Made by a program: the position numbers and the translations under genes. Positions 11,686 to 23,892 of a stretch of DNA of 64,000 bases are shown here, one piece after another (position 1 is the stretch's first letter; each line of letters begins with the position of its first letter). The DNA is from Rhytidiadelphus loreus (lineage: Eukaryota > Streptophyta > Bryopsida > Hypnales > Hylocomiaceae). The notes beneath the pieces are model-generated. The model saw only the letters and a list, made by a program, of their open reading frames with translations, was not told the DNA's origin and ran no database searches. The DNA lies in assembly GCA_947034895.1 (NCBI GenBank), contig OX344764.1:46295348-46359347 (forward strand), read 5' to 3'.

Positions 11686-14077
11686 CCCTTCAAGTTCCAA
11701 GGCCTTTTCAATCAAAAAACACTCAAACCTACCATTTCTATGGCCCAAAAGCAAAAAAGTCTTAAAATTGTTTTCATATCTAACCATAGAATCTTGTACT
11801 AAAATATTATAAGAATATGTGGAAGAAAAATTTGAAACTTTGACTATATAGATTACAAATTACATTGACTATGTTATCACCAAAAACGCTGAAAAACTAC
11901 AATTTTCTAATACAAGCACCAAAATTTTGAAAATATCATTTTTGGACACATATAACCGTAGGATCTTTAGTAAGCTAGATTGAAAAGATGTAGAAAAAAA
12001 TTCAGAAATTTTCAAACCTGTAGATTGCAAGATACTAGCATTTAAAGTGACAAAAGTCCTTTTTTTGGCATTGCGAAAAACTGGGCAGCTGCACTTTACA
12101 AGGTCACATTTGTATAAAAAATGTCCCAAATGGTGGTGCTTCTTTGGATTCATTCTTCAAAGCAAGTTGGTTGCATACTTGAAAAATTTCAAATCATTCA
12201 AAATTGTACAACATATAGGAAAAAAATAGTAAGTAAAAAGAAGTAGATAATGATTCAAAATACTAAATTGTTATCAATTATTTATGGAATTGAGAAATGT
12301 CAAATCCAATGGTTTTAATGTTGGGTGAATGCAAGAAACACTGGTACTATTTTGCATCACAATTGGAATGACGGAGTTGCCATTTGCCATATCTTTTGGG
12401 AAATGAAGTCCATGTATTTGAAATTTTTATTGGACATGGCTAACTTGGAAGTCCTCAGATTCCTTATTTTTGAGAAATTTTGAAAAAAAATCCTTTAATT
12501 AAATTATAATTTACCTAATTTGTCACACTTTGCAGTTTAGAGGTTTTTTAGTACTATGGAGCATCCAAAAATTATGATGTTCACTTGAATTTTTTGTAGG
12601 CTATTCCGACACTAGATGAGCATGTGCCCACCAAAAGGCATTAAAAAAAACACAATTCTTTGTCCTCAACATGCATGCAAATAGGGGTCCCTTGCGCATA
12701 GTGCTCCAAACATTCATGATGGTTTCAACTTCTAGTTTTTGGTGAAATGTAATCACTATCAAGTCTTTACAAATGGCCAATTTTTAGTTTTTTTTATTCA
12801 TGATTTTTTAATTATTATTAGTTTTAATTTTATCAACTTTTTGTGACAAACTGTCATTTTTTTCAAATAGTATTGTTTTAGTATTATTAAGTACTCAAAA
12901 GTACTATTGGACATTGATTTTTCAGATGAACTGCTGAGATTGCTCCGTTTTGTAGTATAGTAGTACTCATAGTACTAAGCGCAAAAAATCACAGTTTTGG
13001 TAGAATGGTTCATAAATCCTTCGGTGTTTCTTGCATCTACCCTGTTGTAATTAACAATCTACCTCTAATGTTTTTATTCTTTTCCAAAAATACTGAACAT
13101 TGAGTTAAATAAAGGACTTCAAAGTTTATTTTAGAGTAGAAAATCCATAATTGCTCGCAAATTGGGGGGGGCACTTAGTTCTACTACAACAAAACATATG
13201 CGAATAAGTGGTTTCTAATAACCTATAATTTCAATCTTAAATTTTGACCATTGTTTAATTATGACTACAGGTTTCTATTGCTGAAATTTCCAACTCAAAT
13301 AAAATATGAAATGATTTCTAGAAGAGGTTGAAAATGAACTAAAATGGCATGTTTTTCAACTCAAATTATTATAGAGAAGACATTTAGATGACTATTGAAT
13401 CAATATTCAATTCAAAATGAGTTTTCAATAGAGAGTTATTTTTAGGATTTTTTTTCATTTTTTAGACAACTTTTTCTTATATAATATAGGAGTGTGAAAG
13501 TTATTTTTCAGTTCTACAATGTATCTTTTTACTTCAAAAATTTGTAACTAATTATTATTAACAAATAAAAATATCAATAATTCAAAACATAAACTTTCAA
13601 AGTAGGAAAATCTATTCATATTTTTTTAATTTTTTTTATTTAAAATTCAAAAAGTATATAAGGTGGTCCAAAGTTTTGCTGGCACATGGTTTTTAATGGA
13701 CATTCTAAGTGACCCCCCTAAGCCCACAAACTAAAACAACTCATAACTTTTGATTCATAAATCAAAATGGAAGGATTGAAAGCTTTCTATGTATGTATAA
13801 ATCTTGAAAACGAATTTCAAATTTTTATTTCTAAAAAAAATCATTTTTTTTGTGCTGCCTAGATTGCCCAGTTACAAAAAAAAATAACATATTAAGCCCT
13901 AACTTTTGACTTGTATTTCCAAATGTCTTGAAATTTAGTGCATGTGAAAGATATTCTTGCCCACATCTTCTATTAAAGTTTGGGACAAAAACATGAAAAT
14001 CTCTAGTCATACTTATTTATCTAAAATTTCTATGTTGCCAACTAGGTTGCCAAAAACGCAGCTTGGTCCTTTAGGGG
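11686..14077. mobile_element. TTAA-type TIR element split by a nested insertion
   Basis: The left end CCCTTCAAGTTCC (preceded by TTAT, a decayed TTAA) and the right end GGTCCTTTAGGGG followed by TTAA match the family at 43044, 14355 and 57826. Internal blocks such as GGGCAGCTGCACTT are shared with 14355-15137 and 57826-59180. The GGGTGA-family element at 12323-13042 is inserted within it, so this element is the older one. Confidence 0.6.
12323..13042. mobile_element. Complete GGGTGA-family element, TSD TGTT
   Basis: 720 bp. The left end GGGTGAATGCAAGAAACAC pairs with the inverted right end GTGTTTCTTGCATCTACCC. TGTT stands immediately on both sides, a 4 bp target duplication. There is no long reading frame, so the element is non-autonomous. 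It is closely related to 45832-46557. Confidence 0.85.
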
Positions 14078-14354
14078 TTAAAGCAAAGAAAACAAAAAAT
14101 TTGGCATCTTATTTGACTCAAGATTTTGGCTTTGAATCTTCCTAACTTAAACTTCTACACTCCTAACTTAAACTTCTACACTCCTAATTTTGATTTTTTA
14201 ATCTTGTATGTCTAGAAATTGAGTTGAGAATTGGAGGGAAAAAATTCAAAAAATATTATAGAGTAGAAATTGGTACAATATTGAACCAAAAAGAAATCAT
14301 CAATAGCTCTAAAATGGAATTAAAACACAATAATCTCAATAATCTCAAATTTAA

Positions 14355-15137
14355 CCCTTAAAGTTCCTTAACTATGTTTTCACCAAAAATGCTTTTAAAC
14401 TACTATTTTTACTACATTTACAAAATTTGAGAAAATAAAATAAAATTGCACATGTAATTGTAAGATCTTGCAGTAGGATGGGTTGAAAAAATGTGGAATT
14501 TTTTTTAGAAATTTTCACTGCATAGATTGGAAAATATTAGTATTCAAATTGACAAAAAATCTTTTTTTAGCTCTGTAAAAAAATGAGCAGCTCTACTTCA
14601 TGAAGTCACATTAGTATGAAAAAATGTCCAAAATAGTGGTGCTTTTCTGGATTCATTCTTCAAGGGAAGTTGGCTATGTGCTTGAAAAATTTGGTAACAC
14701 TTAGAATTGTACAACATATAGGGAAAAAATGCAATGTTATAACATCATTGACAAAATTTTAAAGCCTAACATGGACTAATTTTACAAATTTCATATTCTC
14801 ATAAAAAATTTAAAATAAAAGCTAAACGGTAGAGCTCTTATCCAACCAAACCTAGCCATCACCTATTGGATACCCTGCTCTCATAGCTATAGTCAATTTC
14901 TGAAAATTTTGATTGGAAATCAGTCTGCCCTTGATTCCCTAATTGAGAAACAAATAACATATTGTATTATAACTTTTCACTCGTATATTCAAATGTAATG
15001 AAATTCTGTCCTTGAGGAAGATATTCTTTATCTACACCTTGTGGAAAAAATTGGGACTTAAAAAGCCAAATCTTCACTCATATGAACCTGTCTCCAAAAC
15101 CTATGTTGCCAAAAACAACAAGCCAGTCTTTTAGGGA
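14355..15137. mobile_element. TTAA-flanked TIR element
   Basis: TTAA at 14351-14354 precedes CCCTTAAAGTTCC, and the right end GTCTTTTAGGGA is followed by TTAA at 15138-15141. Internal blocks match the other TTAA-type copies. A TTAA target with CCC-like termini is typical of piggyBac and also occurs in Kolobok; no transposase is present to decide. Confidence 0.7.
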
Positions 15138-15141
15138 TTAA

Positions 15142-16540
15142 CCTTATGAAATGTTTATTTGAAAAATTGTGAAAATTGTATTAAAAAATGAATTTTATAA
15201 GTTATTTTTTCAAGATGATGTTTAGATTGCTTAAAAAGAAATATTGTCTTTAATTTTTTTATCACTAGTTCAAATAGAATGAATCAAAGCTTTACATGTA
15301 GAAAAAAATTTAAAATTTAAAAAAATTCAATATTTTGTGATTTTTGTGTTGCTTGATGAACTGTTTTTTAGACTTTGGGTGACAATAGTTTTGCTCATGG
15401 GCACCAACTAAAATAAAAATTAATGTAATTTCCTATCTTCTAAAAAAGTTTAATAAAATCATATCAAAAATTGAGGTTACACAAGTCTGTCGAAAATTTC
15501 AAGAGACCTTAAGGGGACTTTGGGATCTTAGGAATTAATAGTAGTGTAGAGAGGATTTTAGGAATGACTTAGGTCACTTTGTCTGAGCATCTCACTTGGT
15601 TGGGCATGTTGCAAGGTTGGCCATGTCATGTCACTTTGTATTGTTAACAATAAGTGTCATAAACTATACACACTAGCACAAACATATATGCCCAAAAGCA
15701 AATCCACACTACAATAAGGCATAAATGAACAACTATTTACTAATAAGCTTCTCTAACTCTTTTAGATTGCTTCTACTTTGTTTCAATTGAATTAGTCTTG
15801 CAAAATAACTTGAATTAAGGAATAACACTAATAAAAATCGGTATAACAACCAACCATCATTATATTCCGTACTCCAATTCCTATCAACTCAAAAACCACA
15901 ACACATGCAAGACTTGAAGAGATTGAAGAAGCAAAGAGACGGCCTTTGGTTCCAACCACTCCAAAGGTGCCCCAAAATAGCTTTGTTCACACATCTAATA
16001 GTGTCAAAACACTAAGTTAGCCCCTCTGTGGCCAATACATGGCCATTTAGACTATACAAAGCCTATGACATGCCCTCTAGAGCTTACCAACTATCTGCCG
16101 TCAAATAACATGACAACTGTCGTGTCACTCTATATCATTAACAATAAGTGTCGTAAACTATACATATTAGCACATACATACACGACCAAAGGCAAATCCA
16201 CACTACAATAAGGCATAAATATACAACTATTCAATTGCCCCCTTAGTTGAGTAAAGTACCTTTGCAACTCAGTTAGCACCCAAAGTCAAATTAAATAACC
16301 TCTACTACACTCATTATGTAATTAATATGTTAAAGAAGATAAATGATAGACCTCCGTCCATTTCTAGGCTTGAATCAATCATAAGTGAAGGGATAAGCTA
16401 GGTGTATTTGAGCCCATCCTCAATCGCTTTCAACATTGTAGTTGCATTCTACAAAATCTCCATTCAAGTTTCAATATCATGAGCCACAACTCTAATCACT
16501 TTCTACAACAGGAACAAGCCCAACATCGAAGAAGAAGAAC
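15142..16540. repeat. Non-coding interval with a 110 bp direct-repeat pair
   Basis: 15627-15741 and 16121-16233 are direct repeats (shared AACAATAAGTGTC and CCACACTACAATAAGGC), about 495 bp apart. They could be remnants of short LTRs or of a duplicated element end. Nothing coding is visible between them. Confidence 0.6.
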
Positions 16541-16544
16541 AATC

Positions 16545-17085
16545 AATGGCAGTTGCAAACATACCATGTATCAAGCTTGTTGACAGAAATCACAATATAG
16601 TTGTAGCACCCTTGCTCTCTCCACATATAAAACATCTAGATCTACATGGAACCATTGCGAGCTTTGGATCCACAGTCCCTTCAATTGAAAAATGACAAGG
16701 AGCACAATTCTTTGTGTTGTCTCTGCATTCTTGTCCATTTTTTCCTTCCAAAAGAAGAATTCCACTAGGTAAAATTGTCTTGACCCTAAAAATGGTCCGT
16801 CTTGCCTAAACATCCAAAGTTGTAGGTGCCTCACATTGTAAATACACATAATCTCTAACTTTGAATTGTTGAAGTTGAGGCCCATAAGCCCCACTTCTAA
16901 TGTGCATTTATCAAAGAGTATCTTTGTGTTGCGCTATCGCCAAATTCTCCATAGCCATTGGCATGGCTCTTTGAAAATATTTAGCTCGATCTCCGAGTAC
17001 CTTTGTCCAAACTCTTGGGTCATCCAAATCTATTATTGGATCCAAGTTTTCTCTTATTGCCGATGGTAACATTGGCTCTTTCTCA
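16545..17085 (-). pseudogene. Ty3/gypsy polyprotein 3' end with PHD-like finger, decayed
   Basis: Translated on the minus strand, the block reads as the C-terminal tail of a gypsy polyprotein. An aromatic and basic stretch (VWTKVLGDRAKYFQRAM, ENLAIAQH) is followed by RSGAY, then a beta-rich segment with DYVYLQ and APTTLDV, then LPSGILLLEGK, then CAPCHF and IEGTVDP. It ends with the start of a PHD-like finger, CFICGESKGATTI. Tails of this kind follow the integrase in plant gypsy elements; this family knowledge is from memory. Stops lie after the QHKDTL stretch (two in a row), after TLDV and after GATTIL, so it cannot encode a product. The integrase core expected upstream, above 17085, is missing and replaced by unrelated sequence. 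Confidence 0.7.
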
Positions 17086-17087
17086 TA

Positions 17088-17715
17088 TGTGGGAACCTAG
17101 AAACATGATTATTAGAGAATTTAATGGGATTATGGATATATAATTCAAATGTAGTGTAGTTACTAAGAGATAAAATAGTTAAGGTGGGAAAACTAAATTT
17201 CCCAACCAAACCAAAACCGGAATCGCAGTTAGAATTTGGAAATCAATTCCAAAATCCCGTGTGATATCGAAAGCGGATATGGAACTTTATCGGAAGTTAA
17301 CGGGACTACCGCGGGAAAGAAGGGAACGTTCAACAGTCAAAAAAATTCTTGTTAAATGCAGAACGGTCAGAACTCAACAGCTGGAAACCGGAATTAGGAG
17401 GATGGGAAGGAGACTCTAGTTTTCACTTTCATTCTTTGTTGTCTGAGTTCCTGTCTCTCTGAGGAGTGTTTTGGCTATGTTTTGAGTGCTTGTAAAGGAA
17501 AGTTGAGAATGTTAGTTTCCAGTTTCCGTCATGCAAAGAAGAAGCAGCCCGTTTGTAGTAGGAGTGTCTTGAGAGATTAGCACTTGTCTTCTAAGTAATT
17601 GAGGTAAGGATCTCTTTTCTAAGTGTGATGCTACCACCAAGAAGAGATGGGGAAGGCGGAGGCTATAGAGGAGCTACTTCTGTTTAACCTCCAGTCGGTG
17701 ATTCCGGGTGTCACT
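17088..17715. other. GC-richer block, possible solo LTR or captured leader
   Basis: The composition shifts sharply from the AT-rich surroundings. The block starts TGTGGGAACC, directly where the gypsy relic ends, and contains a pyrimidine-rich stretch near 17420-17470, as LTR R/U5 regions often do. No matching second LTR or target duplication was found in the window, so the identity is open. Confidence 0.35.
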
Positions 17716-17719
17716 ATAA

Positions 17720-18980
17720 GAAACCTGTGTTTTCTGTAGTGTTACAAAGAAATGGGTCATGTTTTGATTGACATCAATGCATCACAAATTTTGAGCTTAT
17801 AGGAGGCAGATTTTTGTTGATGTTTGGAAAAATATGACAATGTCAAAGCAAAAACGTGTGGATGACATAAGGGACATGTATGTTTTTTTGAACATCAAAT
17901 AAACCATGGTCATGTTTATTAAAACGTCTTCCAAAACATGGAAGTTCCATATCAACTATGGGTTTTAGATTCACTTGGATAAAATTTTGTAAGTTATTAT
18001 AGGTTGAGGTAAAATGTAGACCGGGTGTGAAAAAAATAGGAAAATGGCAGCTATGCGGCATGCTTTGAAAAAAAAGGAAAACAGATGGATATACACTATA
18101 AATGAAAAGAGAAACTCTTTATATAAGTAGGGTGGTAGGGTGGTATGTAAAACAAAAATTTTGTTTAAAATTGAATGTTTGAAAAAACATCCACATATTT
18201 AAAACAACCTCCAAATGTCGAAAATAATGTGCAGAATTCAGAAAAGGACGCCCTCATGTTTGAAACAACGTCCTCCTGCAATGTAGTCAAGTTCCCATTT
18301 TTGAATTATCCCATATCCTTTGTCATGGATGGATAGTGGATTTCAATATAAAGTGAACCTCTCCACCCTTTATTCTCATTAAATGCCAATGAAGTAATTC
18401 CTTGATTTTGCCATCAAAAATTCTTTTGATGGTAGATGATAAATTCTTGGTGAATTTGACAATTTGTCTTGTTTATTTTTTTGGAATTTAAAAATAACAA
18501 TAATTTAATATATATAATTATTATTTTTAAAATAATTATTTCATACAATTAATTTTGCATGTTTTTTTTGGTGAGCCACATCATTTGCCGCATTATCACA
18601 ATGATTTTTTTATTAAAAAAAAGGACATTGTCCAAACAAAAAATGATGACGTAGCTGCCATGTAGGCGTGTGGCATCTATATGGCAGGCTTTTGGAGAGA
18701 GAAAACACAAGGTATCAACAACTGTTTTTATAAAACATATAGACATTGGAGCACATTACAATAGATTTCAACCATTTGTGGAAACACCGCCTACGACGGA
18801 TTTTAGGTGACATTAGAGTTGGCATGTCTTCAATTGAAAAAAATGTACTTTCATGTCTTTAAAAGCACCACATAAAACATGGGTTTCTTCTAATTTGTGC
18901 CAAAGGGCAAGAAAGAGAGAGTAGTTGGAGGAAGATTTGATCCAAGTCAATTGTCACGGGTTCCTGCTGCGCCCACGGAA
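17720..18980. other. AT-rich interval with eroded repeats
   Basis: 18110-18160 carries the TATATAAGTAGGGTGGTA phrase also seen at 21404-21554, 28385-28440 and 30235-30270. 18320-18385 resembles 30785-30850. No gene is recognised; frames at 17843-18061 and 18549-18746 lack support. Confidence 0.45.
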
Positions 18981-19018
18981 CTTCAAGATGAGGGGATGGT
19001 GTGAGAATTTATGGCGGA

Positions 19019-19352
19019 TCAATCTAGTGAGTGGGAGCGGACTATGAGAGCCCAACCATCCAAGTGGACATCCGAGTTGTAGAGGACCATATACAACTTT
19101 TCCAAGGAGGGCGAAGGATGGGCTTCACGAACAGACAAGTATAGAAATGGTAAGTTCTCCAATCTTGTGAACCCTAAGGACAAATATGTAGTCATGGATT
19201 GTGAGAATTTGAAGTTTAAGAGGGTGCTAGAATTTTTGGTTTTAATCCTAAATTCGAAAAAATTGACCTGGATTAACGTCACTCTGGCCAATACACTTTT
19301 TGGTGCATTGTTCAAGGATAGGAAAGTAAACTGGTGTGAACCCTCAAGTTAG
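19019..19352 (+). pseudogene. Decayed protein-coding relic, probably transposon-derived
   Basis: A plus-strand frame runs through WERTMRAQPSKWTSE, a stop, then a longer piece with NPKDKYVVMDCENLKFKRV, LEFLVLIL, NVTLANTLFGALFKDRK and VNW. The even hydrophobic spacing and codon pattern look protein-like. I associate the NPKD...FGAL pattern with transposon-linked proteins repeated in non-seed plant genomes, but only from memory. The frame is cut at 19337, exactly where inverted-repeat arm B begins, so the arm appears to be inserted in it. Confidence 0.4.
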
Positions 19353-20847
19353 CACTTGGAACTCTGGACTTATTTTTTGCGATTTTTAGTTAGTTTTTAG
19401 GTTAGTTTTATGAAAAAATACATAAAAAGAGAGTTATTGAGAGTTTTGGTAGAAGTCCCTATCAAAGTAGTGAGGAATGGACTTAGAGAACTGAAACATG
19501 TAAAACTTTATGTTTTCACTAATTATTCTAAGTCTTATTAGTAAATTTAGATGAATAGTTAGTAATTCCAAGAGAAGAAAGGATATGAGAGTTAGCCAGT
19601 CCTAGTGTCTTGTTCATGCAATACAACATCTATAAGTACGCATGTAACGAAACTTGCTAAATAATAATGTCTAGTCATGTTAAGTCAAAATCCAATGCGA
19701 AAGAGTTGGGTTTATTGTTTGCAGTTAATTTTGAGAATACAAGTCGTTTAGAGACGAAGATGGAGGAAAAGGTGATTGGAGCATACAGAGAGGTGCTTTT
19801 CCAGGTCAAAGCATGCCAGGAGGTCAAATTGAGATCCGATCATCCAAAATTTTCCCGGTATCAAGAATAATTTTTCCCCGGGGAGGAAATTATTAAGAAA
19901 TTGCTAAAAATAGCATTTTATTGTGGATTTGGTTTTGCCCTTAGCTGATAGACACCTTGTAGAAGAGTGCCCAAAAGTTTTGAGATTTTACAAAACTCCA
20001 CGATGACTCCATGGGAAGTCAATTGCTTAAATATGCATTTGTGAATTCCTAGAAATTACAAATGTTGCGGTAAAATCTCACTAAAAATCAGAATAGTGTT
20101 TTTTGTGCTAATAAAAAGTCCTATCAAGTTTGAAGACATTCCAACATTCCCAAGTACCATACTTAGGACCGACATCAAATTTTTACAAGAATTTATAACT
20201 TGGTGGCAGATTGATTGGCATACCAGGAGCTAACAGTGTCTGAATGGAGCAAATAAAGGGTCAATTCTTACTCCCATAAACATTCTAAACCACTTTGGCT
20301 AGACAGTTTCATCAAAAAGCACAAACTCCAAAAGTTAGAGTTTTGACTTTTGTTTGAAATTACCATGACTCAAATTTGTGCTTAAAAACGGCCAAGGAGG
20401 TAGGGGTAAGAGGACTTGTAGGCTAATTGGGGTCTTCTAAACACGATGGCGCAATTAGTTTTTGATTTTGAGTTGTACCTTAAAAGATAGATAGGGTCAG
20501 CCCTTAGTTTGACTTTTTTATAGTAATTTGTGATTAATCTAGGGTGATTTTACAAATATCTTTTGGAAAATAGAAGATTGGATTTGCTCAAGATACTTTT
20601 TTTTGCATAACAAGCCATATTTTTAACTAAAGAAAGACAATTTGGAACTAACCTTAACTTAATTTGCAAAATATCTAGGTGAATTAGGTTGATTTTCAAA
20701 ATATCTTTGGGAAAAATCTAAAATTTGATTTAGGCAAGATTCCAAGGCCAATTAGGGCCTAAAAAGAACTTGCTTGAGGACCTTCCTTCCCATTAAACAA
20801 AGATTATTTAGAAAATACTTTAGGTTAGTTTAGCAAAATATCTAGAT
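19337..20847 (+). repeat. 1.5 kb inverted-repeat arm B
   Basis: Partner of 8581-10084 in the opposite orientation, 9.25 kb away. It starts TGTGAACCCTCAAG and ends near GCAAAATATCTA. It lies against a coding relic on its left side, which fits an insertion boundary. There is no coding frame; the 67-codon frame at 19667-19870 falls within the repeat. Confidence 0.75.
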
Positions 20848-21403
20848 AAAAAGCACTCATGAAGACATAGATGCATATTTTAGCAACTTATTTAAGGCCT
20901 TGAAGTCGAAGAACACTTTTGTCATTGCTGACCTCATGAAAGCCTTTATGTAGTCTCAAGAATTCATTAGGAAAAAAATGAACCCCCCAAAAGGCCGCTT
21001 CACAATGCAAAAATTTGGGTGGCAATGACCTTCTCAACTCACTAGTTGAGCCAAGATTTGCATGATGGACTCAAATATTTGTCATGATGGCCTCAAGATT
21101 ACACAATTTATCTCCACAATCTCACAAATCAACGGTCCACAATTTAGGGGTGAAAATGTTCCATCCTAGTTGGAAGTTAACGTGGATCCTTGTTGGAGGT
21201 CAACCTAGAGAAGTGGGAGGTCGATTTTGGCGCGAAGGTCCAACAAGTTCTTGCCTTTCCAACTAGCGCTCACAAGAATTCAAATGCATTTTGATTATTT
21301 TATTTGAAGTCATGTAACACCAACGAGCATTTTTTTGTAGTCCAAAAATAAAAATAAATGAATTTATCATCTTCTTTTGAATTTTCTCGTTGGAAGAAAA
21401 ACG

Positions 21404-21554
21404 CACTATATACACATGGGGTGGTAAGAAGTAGAACAATCCATGTAGGATATGTTAATTGAAATTAGTAGAAGCTTGAGAACTCATAGTGAAGTCAAAT
21501 TAACATATTCCACATGGTTTGTTCAACATCCTACCATCCCCTATGTATATAAAG
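21404..21554. repeat. Foldback repeat with TATA-like ends
   Basis: Two arms of about 70 bp in inverted orientation (left CACATGGGGTGGTA, right TACCATCCCCTATG) with a short loop. Outer edges read TATATA on both sides. The same arm occurs singly at about 28380-28440, 30235-30310 and 18115-18145, as part of the long-TIR element family. Confidence 0.7.
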
Positions 21555-22126
21555 AGATTCACTTCTTAATTGAAAACTCGAAAAACAAGTAGAAAATGCA
21601 TTTGAAGCAATGAGAGGTATATTTTAATAGATTCAAATGTCAATTTTTTTATATTTTATATTTGAAATGGGAAACCATCACCACACATTGAAGCACTTCA
21701 AAGCTTTGGAGGATGAAGAGTCCAATGCAAGCCAAGATAAAAAAAGGCACAAGAATTGGAGGATAGAGAGTCTCATGCAAGCCAAGAAGAAGAAGGCTCA
21801 AAAACTTGAAATGGAAATAGTCAATCTTTCAAGGAAATTGTAGTTCATGATGGCTCCATCATGAAGGATGGAACACATACCTCCTCCAAATTCAAAGATG
21901 CCAAGTGGCCACAAGTGGCTACAAGCAATCCTACATGATCGTTCTAATGAGGATGTGGCCACTTTCATACTCATGCAATTAGTATTAAAATTAGTAAGAA
22001 AACTTGCGGCCTCTTCTAGGGTTCAATTTTTTCCTAATGAGTATTTATGTCAGAGTTTATATAAGAGGTAGGGAATTTCAAGTCATTTGTAGAGGGTTAC
22101 CAGAGTGGTGTCTCGGAAAGATTAAT

Positions 22127-22840
22127 GGGTGATTGCAAGAAGACCGGTCTTATGAGGTGTCACAATTGAAGTGACAAAGTTGGTTTTGATCATAACTTTT
22201 GGAAATTGAAGCCAATGGACTTGAAATTTTTATGGAAGATTGCTAACTCAGAAAACATGAGATTTGTTATTTTTTTTTAAATTTGAAAAATAATTTTATA
22301 ATTAATATCAATTTAGCTAATTTGTCACACATTGCGGTTTAGGGTTTTTTAGTATTGTGAAGTATCCAAAAAAAATGATATTCACTTGACTTTTTTGTGG
22401 CCTATTTCCACACTAGATGGACATATGCACACCAAAGGGAATTCAAAAAAATACAATTCTTTGTCGTCAACATGCATGCAAATAGGGGTCTCTTGTGCAT
22501 AGCACTCCAAACTTTCATGATGGTTTCAACTTCTAGTTTTTGGTGAAATGTAATCTCTATCAAGTCTTTATAAATGGCCAATTTCTAGTTTTTTTTATTC
22601 ATGATTTTCTAATTTTTATTAATTTATACTTAATTTTATCTACTTTCTGTGACAAACTATCATTTTTTATAAGTAGTATTGTTTCAGTATTATAAAGTAC
22701 TCAAAAGTACTATTGGCCGTTGATTTTTCAGATCAACGACTGAGATTGCTCCATTTTGTAGTATTCCTAGTACTAGGCAGAAAAAAAGCAGTTTTTGACC
22801 AAACGCTACTAAAATCGTTTGGTCTTTCTTGCAATCACCC
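22127..22840. mobile_element. Complete GGGTGA-family element, TSD TAAT
   Basis: 714 bp. The left end GGGTGATTGCAAGAAGACC pairs with the inverted right end GGTCTTTCTTGCAATCACCC. TAAT flanks both sides (22123-22126 and 22841-22844). It is non-coding and shares the internal block order of 12323-13042. Confidence 0.85.
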
Positions 22841-22859
22841 TAATAAGGTTGGGAGAAAT

Positions 22860-23830
22860 GCACCTTTTTAGGTTCTACGTGGTTAGGGACGGGGTCCCCG
22901 TTATGAACTTTAAAAGGTTAGCCATCAATTCTCAGCGTTTGTCGTCTGATAAACCTTTGCAATGTCTTTAGAGGAGAAACTACTATGGTCAGCCAATGCT
23001 TCTTCCTATCTACCCAAAGCTTGTTCCATTCAAACCCTTGTGGGGCAATGAAATTTCCAAAGCTATAGTAACCAAGAAAAGGCTGTTGGAATGGCGCGGA
23101 AAGCTACCCATACTACAGGTTTCATGATGTTAGGACTAGAGAAGTACCTTCAGTATTGGAAAAATGGAATGTCTAAGTGTGAAGGATTTGCAAGTGCATT
23201 CGGTCCATATGTGGATTATTGAAAACGTGTGCTACGTGAACTGAAGGAAGTTCTTCCCGAATGTCCAACAGAATTGCAAGAAGGCTTTTGGCCACAGCAT
23301 GATTGGAGGGTCGTGTGTTATGAAGTATCCAGACTAGGATTGAGGGTGAACCAGTGAATCCCCTCAACGTCATTCAGAAGGGAGAGGACCCAGAACCTTA
23401 TTGCGGCCCTACAAATGAAGCGCCACTGCAAAGCTTTAATCCTTAGTTTGACATTAGACTAGGCTCGTGGGTTCTCTAAGACCTGATGAACTTAAAATTT
23501 GTGATGTTTGACAAAGAAGAGAATTGTCCACCGTGTGCAGATTGGCAAGAGATGTGAACAATGGAAAGTTCTTGCTTCAGTACTGGTGACTAGATAATTA
23601 TGAAAGCACAATGGAATTGAGATACCATAATTGCTAGTATGATTAATGGATTGTTGAAAACACTCCTCCTACTTAGGTAGACGCAACTTTTGTAGTATAC
23701 CTGAATTGGTCCAAGATAGTGGATTTAAAGTCACGGACTATTCTTAAGTTAAATAGAGAGGTTACCTTGACAAATTTGAATAGGCATACGAGGCGGACCC
23801 TTAATCGAGTACCATGTTCTACTTATTGTG
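22860..23830 (+). pseudogene. GC-richer decayed coding stretch of unknown origin
   Basis: The composition is gene-like, and short plus-strand peptides such as MLLPIYPKLVPFKPLWGNE run between stops that occur every 20-50 codons in all frames. No splice pattern would connect them. I do not recognise the family; it may be an old transposon or gene relic. Confidence 0.3.
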
Positions 23831-23892
23831 AGATCTCATGATGCATTGATTGTCCTCACTATCACTGTCAATATTTGTTTTTATTGTACGTG

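Noticed and set aside
17715..17746. CACTATAAGAAA...TTTTCTGTAGTG as a 30 bp CACTA remnant
   Set aside because: Ends look right, but the flanking three bases do not match (TGT against TTA) and no interior is present.
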